Shown piece after piece: positions 29,912-38,841 of a DNA stretch of 64,000 nucleotides. The DNA lies in NCBI GenBank assembly GCA_938075415.1, contig CALJHC010000003.1, positions 1-64,000 on the forward strand, given 5' to 3'. The notes beneath the pieces were generated by a model. The model did not search any database and was not told the DNA's origin. It worked only from the letters and a program-made list of their open reading frames with translations. A program made the position numbers and the translations under genes. This stretch comes from an uncultured Rubripirellula sp. (GTDB lineage Bacteria > Planctomycetota > Planctomycetia > Pirellulales > Pirellulaceae). Position 1 is the first letter of the stretch. Each line of letters opens with the position of its first letter.

Positions 29912-30262
29912 ATGGCTGCATACGACGATTTAAACGTCAAAAGCATATTCGTAGTCGGAATTATCTCCGTGGTAGTGACGGCAGTGACCGCTTTGGCGGT
30001 TCAAGTCCTGTACTACGCGATGGCTCAACAACAGCAAGCGGAAACGAGCGCCGCCAGCAATTACAAGCGGCAACTTTCCATCCTGAAAGAGCAACAGGAC
30101 GAAATCTCGACCTATGGGGTCGACGAGTTAACGGGAAACATTGTCATTCCCGTCGAGAAAGTGATTGAAGAGCTATCCTCCGAAACCACAGCCGAAACAA
30201 ACACGACCGACCAACCAACCCCCGAAGCAACCTCAAACAGTGATTCCGGTGACGAAGCCTAA
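29912..30262 (+). CDS. Small single-helix protein of the ACIII-caa3 cluster
   Basis: A 116-residue protein with one membrane helix (about residues 12-33) and a short extramembrane part containing YGVDELTGNIVIPVEKVIEEL (split as seen near residues 66-86). Motifs of this kind (YG..D...G.V.IPI..A) occur in small proteins next to SCO and cox genes in other bacteria. The tail is rich in Thr, Glu and Pro. The gene sits between actF and the SCO gene, and the SCO start overlaps its end. Probable role: assembly or stabilising factor of the oxidase complex. No catalytic motif is present. Confidence 0.72.
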   Translation: MAAYDDLNVKSIFVVGIISVVVTAVTALAVQVLYYAMAQQQQAETSAASNYKRQLSILKEQQDEISTYGVDELTGNIVIPVEKVIEELSSETTAETNTTDQPTPEATSNSDSGDEA

Positions 30263-31226
30263 CTTGTTCAGCGGAGTGAGAACTCCAATCCGACTTGGAT
30301 TTGCCCTGACGATGGTGAGTTTACTCACCATCTTTGGTGGGCACTGCGCTGTCGGGCAAGGCGGCTTGCAGAACCGTGAGGCGGTGAGTCTCAACGACTC
30401 CATTCCACGTGAAGTCAGAGATGTAACGGTTGAACAGAACTTGGGGGCAAGCATCCCTTTGAATCTTTCTCTGACTGACTCAGAAGGTCGTGAAATCGAA
30501 TCAGGGTACGTAATCAACGGGCAAAAGCCTGTCATCGTCACTCTGAATTACAGCGATTGCCCAATGCTTTGCAATGTGCAGTTGAGCCAACTGTCTCAAA
30601 CATTGTCAAAACTGGACCTGAAGATCGGTGAAGACTTTGAATTGCTGACGGTCAGCATCGACCCGAAGGAATCCTCCGAGTTGGCTAGTCGAACAAAAAA
30701 GAAGTTCGCTGAACCGTTAGTCGCTCAGCATCCAAATGTTTTGGAAGGGTGGACCTTCTGCACATCGGATTTTGACACGATCTCGTTGCTGTCAGAAACA
30801 TTAGGGTTCAGCTATAGCTATAACGAGAAAACCGGTGAGTACTACCATCCCGCAATGCTCGCGTTTTTGTCCCCGAAAGGTGTGATCACTCGATACTCAC
30901 TGGACGTCGGTTTTGAGGTTCAAGACCTTCGCAAAGCGTTGGTCGAAGCCGGGCAGGGTACTGTTGGTTCGCCTGTTGATCAAATTTTACTTTGGTGCTT
31001 TAGTTTTGACCCGTCGAGCAACAGTTACGTTCCTCAAGCTTGGAAGATCATGAGAGCGGGCGGGGCAACGGTGGTTGTCCTATTGCTTGTTTGCTTGACG
31101 CCGTATTGGATTGGGTCGAAACGAAATCCAGGAAACGGTCAGACAGCGCTCGATCCTGACGATTCCACCGACCCTGAGTTATCCAATTCCCAATCGCCCA
31201 ATTCCCCGGAGCAGCTGAGCGAGTGA
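30249..31226 (+). CDS. sco: SCO1/SenC-type copper chaperone
   Basis: A 325-residue membrane-tethered thioredoxin-fold protein that delivers copper to the CuA site of cytochrome oxidase. The CxxxC copper motif is seen in DCPMLCNVQLSQ (~104), and the distal histidine is in YYHPAMLAFLSP (~202). A signal helix (about 17-35) and a C-terminal helix (about 275-293) bracket the domain. The start is uncertain: I use the GTG at 30249, which overlaps the end of the previous gene; a GTG at 30276 is the alternative, and a TTG at 30165 would give an unlikely charged leader. It lies 53 bp upstream of ctaC, whose product it should metallate. Confidence 0.9.
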   Translation: MTKPNLFSGVRTPIRLGFALTMVSLLTIFGGHCAVGQGGLQNREAVSLNDSIPREVRDVTVEQNLGASIPLNLSLTDSEGREIESGYVINGQKPVIVTLNYSDCPMLCNVQLSQLSQTLSKLDLKIGEDFELLTVSIDPKESSELASRTKKKFAEPLVAQHPNVLEGWTFCTSDFDTISLLSETLGFSYSYNEKTGEYYHPAMLAFLSPKGVITRYSLDVGFEVQDLRKALVEAGQGTVGSPVDQILLWCFSFDPSSNSYVPQAWKIMRAGGATVVVLLLVCLTPYWIGSKRNPGNGQTALDPDDSTDPELSNSQSPNSPEQLSE

Positions 31227-31279
31227 TCCGAGACGATCATTCCTGTGCCTCTCCAATCTGCTCCTGACATTTTTAAACC

Positions 31280-32461
31280 ATGTTTGCCAACCTAACTTCA
31301 TCGATGTTTGTTCTGGGTGATTACACCTCAAGCGATTACGCTTGGTTTCCGGAGAATGCGTCGACTTTCGCCACCGACAACGATTGGCTGTTCGCTGTTA
31401 TTTCAATTGTCTGTGTCCTTTTTTTCGTTCCGATCGCCGGCGCGTTGTTTTATTTTGCGTACAAGTATCAGAAGCCAAAAGGCACCCCTGCCGAGAGCAA
31501 TACTGCTCACAACACACCCCTCGAACTAGCTTGGTCAATTGGTCCATCCTTCTTCCTGGTCGGAATGTTCATATTTGGTGCGAAAGCATATCTTGACCAT
31601 CGCACCGTTCCGGATGGTGCGAATGATATTGGTCTGCAAGCTTTCAGTTGGGGGTGGACGTTCAACTACGGAGGGGGAATGTATAACCCCGAACTGCATA
31701 TCTTATTGGACGAGCCAACAAAACTATCGATGCGGTCCACTGATGTGATCCACAGTGTTTTCGTTCCCGCATTTCGTGCCAAGAAAGATGTTGTTCCCGG
31801 TCGCTACAATTACATGTGGTTCAAACCGACCGTCGCGAGCGAAAAAGTTTCCGATGAAGTCTTGCAGCAAGCGATCGACGCGACCGAAGCAGCGGGCGGC
31901 TCTTGGGACTTTGATCGCTGGCAGTTCACACAGGATGGTTACAGATTTTTTGATTTATTCTGCACGGAATACTGCGGCAAAAACCATTCCAACATGCAGA
32001 CTGTCGTCGTCGTTCACGAGACGTTGGAAGATCTGAACGCTTGGATCGATCAGTACAGCAAACGAGATCCAAAGATGGATCCAGCCAAATACGGTCAAAC
32101 CCTTTATGAAAATAGAGGTTGCAAAGGGTGTCACTCTCTCGACGGTTCAAAGGTTGTCGGTCCCTCCTTCAACCAGAGCTACGGGAACCAACGGCCATTT
32201 GCGGACGGCTCCGGGTTGGTTGCCGACGAAAATTACCTGCGAGAATCAATTCTGTACCCGAAAGCTAAAATCGTTGCCGGATACAAACCTGTGATGCCTA
32301 GCTACAAAGGTCAACTTAGCGATGACGATGTTTATTCGCTTGTTGAATTCTTGAAAACGGTATCGATGTACAACAAAGATGCAGCTGACGAAAATTCGGC
32401 GGGCGTAGATCCTGAGGATCAAGGCGACGAGGAAGAGAAGGCGGAAGCACCTGCGGAGTAG
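31280..32461 (+). CDS. ctaC: Cytochrome c oxidase subunit II with fused cytochrome c (caa3 type)
   Basis: A 393-residue subunit II. Two membrane helices (about 35-60 and 84-104) are followed by a periplasmic CuA domain: DVIHSVFVPAFR (~155, first His ligand) and CTEYCGKNHSNM (~228, the remaining Cys, His and Met ligands). A cytochrome c domain is fused at the C-terminus: CKGCHSLDG (~280) and PVMPSYKGQLS (~337, Met ligand). This makes the enzyme caa3 type, able to accept electrons directly from ACIII. The C-terminal 30 residues are acidic and of low complexity. Confidence 0.96.
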   Translation: MFANLTSSMFVLGDYTSSDYAWFPENASTFATDNDWLFAVISIVCVLFFVPIAGALFYFAYKYQKPKGTPAESNTAHNTPLELAWSIGPSFFLVGMFIFGAKAYLDHRTVPDGANDIGLQAFSWGWTFNYGGGMYNPELHILLDEPTKLSMRSTDVIHSVFVPAFRAKKDVVPGRYNYMWFKPTVASEKVSDEVLQQAIDATEAAGGSWDFDRWQFTQDGYRFFDLFCTEYCGKNHSNMQTVVVVHETLEDLNAWIDQYSKRDPKMDPAKYGQTLYENRGCKGCHSLDGSKVVGPSFNQSYGNQRPFADGSGLVADENYLRESILYPKAKIVAGYKPVMPSYKGQLSDDDVYSLVEFLKTVSMYNKDAADENSAGVDPEDQGDEEEKAEAPAE

Positions 32462-32587
32462 GGAAGCAGTTCCCACACCCCGCTGACAATGACTTCATCA
32501 ACACGGCCGGTGAGCTGAAGTCAAGAACGAGCTACAAACGAATTTATTACTGAACGCGAATTGCGTTTTAACTGTCGAGGTTAAGAA

Positions 32588-34330
32588 ATGTCTGCTGGAT
32601 CGATTCCATCAGGTAATCAGATTAAAGACCCTGGTTATCCAACATCAAGTGAGAACTACCTTACGAATTCCAAGGGAGCTCTCAGTTGGCTGCTAACGCT
32701 GGATCACAAACGAATCGGTGTCATGTACCTCATTGGGGTCATGACGGCTTTTTTCGGCGCGGGTCTACTGGCGTTGTTGATCCGGCTTCATCTGTTCCGT
32801 CCTGAGGGCGCGGTCTTCAGCGGGCCCGAAGCTAACAACTGGTACAACCAGGTCTTCACCCTTCACGGTGCGATCATGGTGTTTCTTTTCATCATCCCAA
32901 GTATCCCGGCCGCTTTGGGTAACTTCTTGGTTCCCGTCATGCTTGGCGCCAAAGATGTTGCATTCCCGCGATTAAACTTGAGCAGTTTTTATCTGTGGGT
33001 AGCCGGGGCATTGTTTTTTATTGCCGCTTTGTTGGCGAGTCGCTTGGATACCGGATGGACGTTTTACACCCCCTACAGTACGACGACAGACACTTCCGTC
33101 ATTCTGGCGACCTCAGGTGCGTTCATTCTGGGATTCAGTTCCATCTTCACCGGACTTAATTTCATTGTCACGATCAATACGATGCGGCCACCAGGAATGA
33201 CCTGGTTTCGCATGCCTCTGTTCCTGTGGGCAACGTACGCAACCAGCATCATTCAGGTCCTAGCGACACCCGTTCTTGGAATCACGCTGTTGCTTTTAAT
33301 TGCTGAAAAAGTAATGCACATCGGAATTTTTGATCCGGAGTTTAACGGTGACCCCGTGACGTTTCAGCATTTTTTCTGGTTCTACAGTCACCCTGCGGTG
33401 TACATCATGATCCTGCCCGCTTTTGGCGTGATCAGTGATTTGATCAGCGTTCACAGTCACAAACGAATTTTCGGTTACCGCTTCATCGCGTACTCTTCAA
33501 TCGCCATTGCACTACTTGGTTTTCTGGTATGGGGACATCACATGTTCACCTCCGGAATGGGTCCGTTGACGACCATCATCTTCAGTGCGTTGACCTTCAC
33601 CGTGTCAGTTCCCTCTGCCATCAAGGTATTCAACTGGCTCGCGACGATGTATAAGGGGTCGATCAGCCTCACCACTCCCATGTGCTTCGCAATCTCGTTC
33701 ATTTTCCTGTTCACCATCGGTGGCCTGACGGGATTACACTTGGGAACTTTGGCGACTGACATGCATTTGCATGACACCTACTTCGTTGTTGCTCACTTCC
33801 ACTATGTCATGGTGGGAGGAACCCTTGTTGCCTTCCTTGGTGCGTTGTTCCACTGGTGGCCAAAGATGTTTGGCAAAATGTATAACGAAACCGGTGGAAG
33901 AATTTCGGCGTTGGTCATCTTCCTCGGGTTCAATCTAACTTTCCTGCCTCAGTTTGTCCTTGGCAGCCGTGGCATGCCTCGCCGATACGCAACGTATGAC
34001 CCCGAGTTCCAAACCCTGCATCAAGTCAGTACCTACGGAACTTTGCTGTTGGGCGTTGGACTATTGATTTCCTTAGTGGTTCTACTGCGATCTCTCTACA
34101 AGGGAGAAAGAGCTCCGGCGAACCCCTGGGGTGGTGCAACACTGGAGTGGCAATGCACGAGCCCCCCACCTTTCTACAATTTTGATCGTCCACCACTGGT
34201 TGGCGATCCGTACGACTTCAGCGATATTTTTTGGGATTCGGAGAACGAACGTTACGTGACGATCGAACCCGATCGAAAAATAGCTCCTGTTGAGCAACCC
34301 GAACCAGTTCATGCTGAAGGCAATCACTGA
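32588..34330 (+). CDS. ctaD: Cytochrome c oxidase subunit I, A2 type
   Basis: A 580-residue haem-copper oxidase core with about 12 helices. The haem a ligand is in TLHGAIM (91-97). CuB ligands are the His in [10 protein letters not shown] (~264-273), the source of the His-Tyr crosslink, and [10 protein letters not shown] (~316). Haem a3 and haem a ligands are in [16 protein letters not shown] (~397-412). In the first of these motifs the classical HPEVY glutamate is Ala, preceded by Tyr-Ser, which marks subfamily A2 as in Rhodothermus marinus caa3. It pumps protons while reducing oxygen to water. It lies 126 bp after ctaC. Confidence 0.97.
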   Translation: MSAGSIPSGNQIKDPGYPTSSENYLTNSKGALSWLLTLDHKRIGVMYLIGVMTAFFGAGLLALLIRLHLFRPEGAVFSGPEANNWYNQVFTLHGAIMVFLFIIPSIPAALGNFLVPVMLGAKDVAFPRLNLSSFYLWVAGALFFIAALLASRLDTGWTFYTPYSTTTDTSVILATSGAFILGFSSIFTGLNFIVTINTMRPPGMTWFRMPLFLWATYATSIIQVLATPVLGITLLLLIAEKVMHIGIFDPEFNGDPVTFQHFFWFYSHPAVYIMILPAFGVISDLISVHSHKRIFGYRFIAYSSIAIALLGFLVWGHHMFTSGMGPLTTIIFSALTFTVSVPSAIKVFNWLATMYKGSISLTTPMCFAISFIFLFTIGGLTGLHLGTLATDMHLHDTYFVVAHFHYVMVGGTLVAFLGALFHWWPKMFGKMYNETGGRISALVIFLGFNLTFLPQFVLGSRGMPRRYATYDPEFQTLHQVSTYGTLLLGVGLLISLVVLLRSLYKGERAPANPWGGATLEWQCTSPPPFYNFDRPPLVGDPYDFSDIFWDSENERYVTIEPDRKIAPVEQPEPVHAEGNH

Positions 34331-34388
34331 ATACGGTATCGCCCCTAAATATCCTGAACTGATCCTCACTTCATAGAACTTCCTTTTC

Positions 34389-35510
34389 ATGTCCACCATC
34401 GAAGCAGCGGCTGAAAACGCGCATGACGCACATGGTCACGACCATGACCATCCGTCCTTTTTGGCACACCACTTTGACACTCCCGAACAGCAGTTTGACA
34501 GCGGCAAGCTGGGAATCTGGCTGTTTCTGGTCACTGAGATCCTTTTCTTCAGTGGCATGTTCTGCGCCTACGCAATCTTTCGAATGTTAAGGCCAGATGT
34601 TTTTGAGGGCTGCAGTCAATTTTTGAACACAAAACTTGGTGCGATCAACACAGGTGTATTGTTGTTCAGCTCGCTGACGATGGCATGGGCGGTGCGGTGT
34701 TCACAAACAAGGCAAAACAAGGGCCTGGTGGCGATGCTGGCGTCCACACTATCGTGCGCGATGATTTTCCTTGGCGTCAAAGCAATCGAGTATTCTCACA
34801 AATGGGAGATGGGTCTATTGCCGGCGGGTCTCTTTACTTTTGACCAAAACAATCCGCATCCCGAGACCGACACCCATTATCTATTTTACATTTGCCTGCC
34901 ATTCATGTTCCTTCTGGCAGGCGTTGTCCTATGGCTGATCATCTCATTGGTTCGGGGCAATGAATTCCACGTCAAATGTGCCAAGCCACTGACAGTAGTA
35001 GCCATATGCTTCTTTGTTGGCATTGGACTGGGCATGATTCTTGAGAGCGGCGACTCATCCCACTCTGAAGAAGAGGGTTTGGAAGAGGAGGTGATGATGG
35101 CGGAGGCTGTCGAGCTAGGTAATGAGTCAGTGTTGCAAAAAATTTCTCGAGACGACACTAACTCCGGAGCTAAGAGTGAATTGATCGCCAGAGCAAGACA
35201 GTCAGATACCGCTGGAACATCGATCGTTCAGGAAGGTCAAATCATTTCCGGAGCGATCGTGAGTGTCGAGGAAGATGTTATGACGAAACGGCAAGCCGGC
35301 GTGTTCTTCAGTATCTACTACTGTATGACAGGTGTTCACGCGATTCACATTCTCTTCGGCATCGGTTTCTTGGTTTGGTTGCTGGTGCGTGCAGTTCGCG
35401 AAGACTTCAATCCCCAGTACTTCGGGCCTGTCGATTATGTCGGATTGTACTGGCACTTGGTCGACCTCATTTGGATCTATCTGTTCCCGCTTCTCTACTT
35501 AATCCGCTGA
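34389..35510 (+). CDS. ctaE: Cytochrome c oxidase subunit III with an acidic insertion
   Basis: A 373-residue subunit III with seven predicted helices. Family stretches are GIWLFLVTEILFFSGMFCAY (~41-60) and TGVHAIHILFGIGFLVWLL (~317-335). The N-terminus is His-rich (HDAHGHDHDHP, ~12-22). A large hydrophilic insertion (~218-300) containing a Glu-rich run separates the early helices from the last ones; most bacterial subunit III proteins are about 200-260 residues and lack it. It lies 58 bp after ctaD. Confidence 0.94.
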   Translation: MSTIEAAAENAHDAHGHDHDHPSFLAHHFDTPEQQFDSGKLGIWLFLVTEILFFSGMFCAYAIFRMLRPDVFEGCSQFLNTKLGAINTGVLLFSSLTMAWAVRCSQTRQNKGLVAMLASTLSCAMIFLGVKAIEYSHKWEMGLLPAGLFTFDQNNPHPETDTHYLFYICLPFMFLLAGVVLWLIISLVRGNEFHVKCAKPLTVVAICFFVGIGLGMILESGDSSHSEEEGLEEEVMMAEAVELGNESVLQKISRDDTNSGAKSELIARARQSDTAGTSIVQEGQIISGAIVSVEEDVMTKRQAGVFFSIYYCMTGVHAIHILFGIGFLVWLLVRAVREDFNPQYFGPVDYVGLYWHLVDLIWIYLFPLLYLIR

Positions 35511-35614
35511 ACGATCTTAGAATTAACTGAAACACATCCTATTTCTTGTTTGTGTTCTTTGAACTTACCACGATTTAACTCACCTCATTAACGCTCGCCC
35601 GCTCGGTAACCAAC

Positions 35615-36058
35615 ATGTCTGAACACGGTCAATCGAAAGACGGTTACGATTTTGCCCACCCGATCTCCATCCCGCTCATGTTGTCGGTCTTCGGTGCGTT
35701 GTTGGCACTGACGATCTTGACCGTTGCTCAGGCCAGTTTTGACATTGGCAGCCTCGATATTGTGATCGTCATGGTGATCGCCACCATCAAAGCCGGGTTG
35801 GTGATGGCATTCTTTATGCACTTGGCGTACGACAAACCCTTCAATGTGATCGTGTTCCTTTCCTCATTCGCGTTCGTCGCTCTGTTTCTGATCTTCACAA
35901 TGGGTGATAGCAAGCTAACTTCAGTCGATTTTGAACCGAAAGTTGACGACGAGGCATCGGAGGTTTCGGAAGTTGCCGTAGTTGACACGTTGGAGCAGGT
36001 CGCCGCCACCGAGTCGGAGCAGGCTACTGTCGAAATGGAAGAAACAGTCACTGAGTGA
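35615..36058 (+). CDS. ctaF: Cytochrome c oxidase subunit IV family protein
   Basis: A 147-residue protein with three helices (about 20-40, 48-70, 80-97), including VIATIKAGLVMAFFMHLAYDKP (split, ~52-73), the hallmark of prokaryotic subunit IV. The C-terminal 45 residues are acidic and of low complexity. It is the last gene of the ACIII-caa3 cluster and probably stabilises the oxidase. Confidence 0.93.
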   Translation: MSEHGQSKDGYDFAHPISIPLMLSVFGALLALTILTVAQASFDIGSLDIVIVMVIATIKAGLVMAFFMHLAYDKPFNVIVFLSSFAFVALFLIFTMGDSKLTSVDFEPKVDDEASEVSEVAVVDTLEQVAATESEQATVEMEETVTE

Positions 36059-36556
36059 TCCGTTCGTGACGTGGACGACATCCGGTCAACTACCGGGTGA
36101 TTCATCGGCCGATTAGGTTGGCCTTCATACTCCTTCTCGGCCACCGATGAGCGAGGGTGAAGGCTTAGTGACTCACCTGCAGGTAAAGTGTTTTCCTCAA
36201 GCGACACGCGAGCCTTCCATTGGTTCAGATTTCGCAACGCTCTTCAGTCATTTGCGTGTTGCGCCCGCCCGATTCTTAGACTGTGCTCGTCTTTGGTCTC
36301 TGAAAGGTTCTAGGATGTCTCGGTTCTTATCTAAATTGCATTGAGATGGGTATCCCAGCCGGAATCGAGCGTTTTAGCACCAGTAAGCGTTTTTCATTCG
36401 CCATTGGCAGTGTGGTCCATGCTAATCTAGCATTTAAAATTCATTCCATTTCGGTACCGCAGCGATTGCTGTGGTCTCGACTTTGGGGGGGAGTAAAGCG
36501 ACGTCCGTCTCCGGATCCCCTCACTCAACTTCAACGATTCCTTGGTCTATCGATCC
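36059..36556. other. Intergenic stretch after the respiratory cluster
   Basis: About 500 bases without a convincing gene. TCATCGG (about 36101) and CCGATGA (about 36144) can close a long stem-loop just after ctaF. A small hairpin ATGCTA-ATC-TAGCAT followed by TTAAAATTC lies at about 36419-36433, near the start of the PIN/TRAM gene. No tRNA is seen. Confidence 0.45.
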
Positions 36557-37561
36557 ATGGCACTTATTATTCTCCGATGTGTATTTCTGCTGTGCGCCGG
36601 CGGCGTATCAGCGATCATCAACGCCTCGCTTTCGGACACCTCCACTACCGTCCCTTGGATCATCTTTGCATCCATCATGAGCGCGTCGGTGCTCATCGTG
36701 ATTGGTGACATTTGTGCGCCCAAAAAGAAAATCGATACGATTTCCTCCCTCTACTTTGGCGTCCTCATCGGGGTTCTACTTACCTACGTCCTCTCCATTG
36801 CACTAGCACCGCTTCTTTCACAATCTTTCAACGCTGGTGTGATTCAACTGCTGATTGGCTTGGTGCTTTGTTACCTGTGCACAAGCGTTTTATTGCAAAC
36901 CAAAGATGATTTCCGTTTCCTGATTCCTTACGTCGAGTTTGTGAGGGAGGTGAAGGGTTTCAAGCCACTGATTCTGGACACAAGTGTGGTAATTGATGGC
37001 AGAATTGCAGACTTGGTCGCCACCGAAATTTTTGACAATCAACTGATTGTTCCACGCTTCGCACTGACTGAACTTCAGGCAATCGCTGACAGCAGTGACA
37101 AGATGCGTCGAACTCGCGGACGTCGGGGATTAGACATTCTTAATCAGATGCAAACCGACGATAAAATCGATCTCACTATCTTCGACCGTGAACTCCCGGA
37201 ACTGGCTGGGCAAACGGTTGACCTGAAACTGGTGCTTCTAGCAAAGCATCTCGAAGGCAAGGTAGTCACGGGAGATTTCAACCTTAACAAGGTTGCAAAG
37301 CTCCACAACATTGCCGTCATCAATCTCAATGAAATCAGCAATTCACTACGCCCTATCTTCCTTCCAGATGAACAGTTCAAAATCAAGGTAATCAAGGCAG
37401 GAGAGGGCGCCGACCAAGGAATTGGCTACCTTGATGATGGCACAATGGTTGTGATTGAAGGTGCTCGCGATCGACTTGGCCAAGAACTCGACGTGCGTGT
37501 GACCAGCACGTTGCAGAAGAATTCTGGACGCATGATCTTCACCAAATACAAATCAACTTAG
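36557..37561 (+). CDS. Membrane-anchored PIN/TRAM domain protein (YacL-like)
   Basis: A 334-residue protein with about four N-terminal helices (residues 1-110), then a PIN nuclease-like domain. LDTSVVIDGRIADL (~139-152) carries the first acidic residues and TGDFNLNKVAKLH (~240) the last. A C-terminal TRAM domain (~265-334, GIGYLDDGTMVVIEGAR) probably binds RNA. PIN-TRAM proteins of this layout (Bacillus YacL) are putative RNases of unknown substrate. The start is the ATG at 36557; an upstream TTG at 36542 would add five residues. Confidence 0.9.
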   Translation: MALIILRCVFLLCAGGVSAIINASLSDTSTTVPWIIFASIMSASVLIVIGDICAPKKKIDTISSLYFGVLIGVLLTYVLSIALAPLLSQSFNAGVIQLLIGLVLCYLCTSVLLQTKDDFRFLIPYVEFVREVKGFKPLILDTSVVIDGRIADLVATEIFDNQLIVPRFALTELQAIADSSDKMRRTRGRRGLDILNQMQTDDKIDLTIFDRELPELAGQTVDLKLVLLAKHLEGKVVTGDFNLNKVAKLHNIAVINLNEISNSLRPIFLPDEQFKIKVIKAGEGADQGIGYLDDGTMVVIEGARDRLGQELDVRVTSTLQKNSGRMIFTKYKST

Positions 37562-37921
37562 GCTTGAATCGTCGTTCTTCCCAAGACCGCAGAAGCAACA
37601 TCAAGGTCCCGTGTTCAGAATCCGCTGAGACTTACCCAACCTGAAACCTGATCATTTTGCAGCTGACCGTCTTGGTTATCCAGCAAACGGCATCGCCCAG
37701 AATTTCCCTTAAGCCAATGCTTTGACGCCTGCACAATGCGTCGTTGATTCAGAACAGACAGAAACTTTCACCAGATAGCCAACCACTCCAGATGACCAGT
37801 TCATCAAGTGCGTCGGCAAACTCAAACGATCAACCTCCGATATCTGAGTGCTGAAAGGTGAACCGAGTCAACTTCCGATGAAACTTTTTCTCGACTACAG
37901 ACCACTCACTGATTGCAAACA
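37562..37921. other. Intergenic stretch, no gene
   Basis: About 360 bases between two co-directional genes. I see no reading frame with support, no clear terminator and no structured RNA. Confidence 0.5.
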
Positions 37922-38599
37922 ATGCTAATAAAAATCTTGGTTTCATCTATTCTTTGCTGCCTGATCAACCTATCGGCTCAGGGAAATGATTGGGTTAATT
38001 TGATTGACGGTCAATCTCTAGATGCTTGGACTAAAGTGGGTGGAGAAGCAACCTACACATTGAAAGATGGTGTGATCACCGGGACAACTGGCCCAGGGAA
38101 AAACACATTCCTGACGCGTGGACCATATGCTGATTTTGAACTTGTATTCGATGTTCGATGTGACCCAGAACTGAACTCCGGAGTACAAATACGCAGCCAT
38201 CGATATTCAGAATCGACACCACAGGAATCAAAACCAACTCGTATCCGCGAGAAGGGCGAGGTGTACGGATACCAATGCGAAATCACGTCAAAGACAAATG
38301 GTGATCATGGATGCGCGGGTAACTTTTGGGACGAAGGCCGCAGAACGCGTTGGCTCGACGAAACGGTCAGTGCAGAAAAGACACAAATGATTTACAAGGC
38401 AGGACATTGGAACACCTATCGAATCATCGCTAAGGGAAACCACATCCAAAGTTACGTCAATGGAAACCTCGTGGCTGATTTCCGAGACGACCGTGATTCC
38501 TCTGGTTTCATTGGCTTGCAGGTTCATTCCATCAAAAATGGAACAGGACCATTTCAAGTTTCATGGCGAAATATTCGCATTCGCTCAATGAAACCCTAG
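37922..38599 (+). CDS. DUF1080 (3-keto-disaccharide hydrolase-like) secreted protein
   Basis: A 225-residue exported protein with a signal peptide (about 1-19, ending SAQG) and a DUF1080 domain, a jelly-roll related to concanavalin-type lectins. Family features are WVNLIDGQSLDAWTKVGGEA (~22-41), FELVFDVRCDPELNSGVQIRS (split, ~75-95), VYGYQCEI (~115) and GFIGLQVHS (~200). Planctomycetes hold many copies and some homologues cleave 3-keto sugars; the substrate of this one is unknown. The start is the ATG at 37922, three codons after a TTG. Confidence 0.9.
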   Translation: MLIKILVSSILCCLINLSAQGNDWVNLIDGQSLDAWTKVGGEATYTLKDGVITGTTGPGKNTFLTRGPYADFELVFDVRCDPELNSGVQIRSHRYSESTPQESKPTRIREKGEVYGYQCEITSKTNGDHGCAGNFWDEGRRTRWLDETVSAEKTQMIYKAGHWNTYRIIAKGNHIQSYVNGNLVADFRDDRDSSGFIGLQVHSIKNGTGPFQVSWRNIRIRSMKP

Positions 38600-38602
38600 C
38601 AA

Positions 38603-38623
38603 AATGATTCGTTCAGAATCATT
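38603..38623 (+). terminator. Hairpin just after the DUF1080 gene
   Basis: AATGATTC (38603-38610) and GAATCATT (38616-38623) pair perfectly over a 5-nt loop, starting 3 nt after the stop codon. No T-run follows, so termination is uncertain. Confidence 0.4.
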
Positions 38624-38675
38624 GGTTGATGAACGCCCGGTGAATGGGAACCTACAAACCGGCATATCACGTCTA

Positions 38676-38709
38676 GCAATTTTTGGCGATCCTATCGCCT
38701 TAAAATTGC
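38676..38709. terminator. Strong hairpin between convergent genes
   Basis: GCAATTTT (38676-38683) pairs with AAAATTGC (38702-38709). Inside it, GGCGAT (38685-38690) pairs with ATCGCC (38694-38699) over a CCT loop, with a small T/TT interior mismatch. It lies between the DUF1080 gene (+) and the sulfatase gene (-), as expected for a shared bidirectional terminator. Confidence 0.55.
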
Positions 38710-38841
38710 CAACCAGCAAAAATGCGTAGCTGATAAACTGCAAGTCTTTCCAGAAGGTCAATTTGCGGCGAGCCTGAGAAGTGTTGCATTCTAGTATTGC
38801 GTTTCGTTGAGCAGCGTCTTTGAATCACAGGCCGCTCATCC

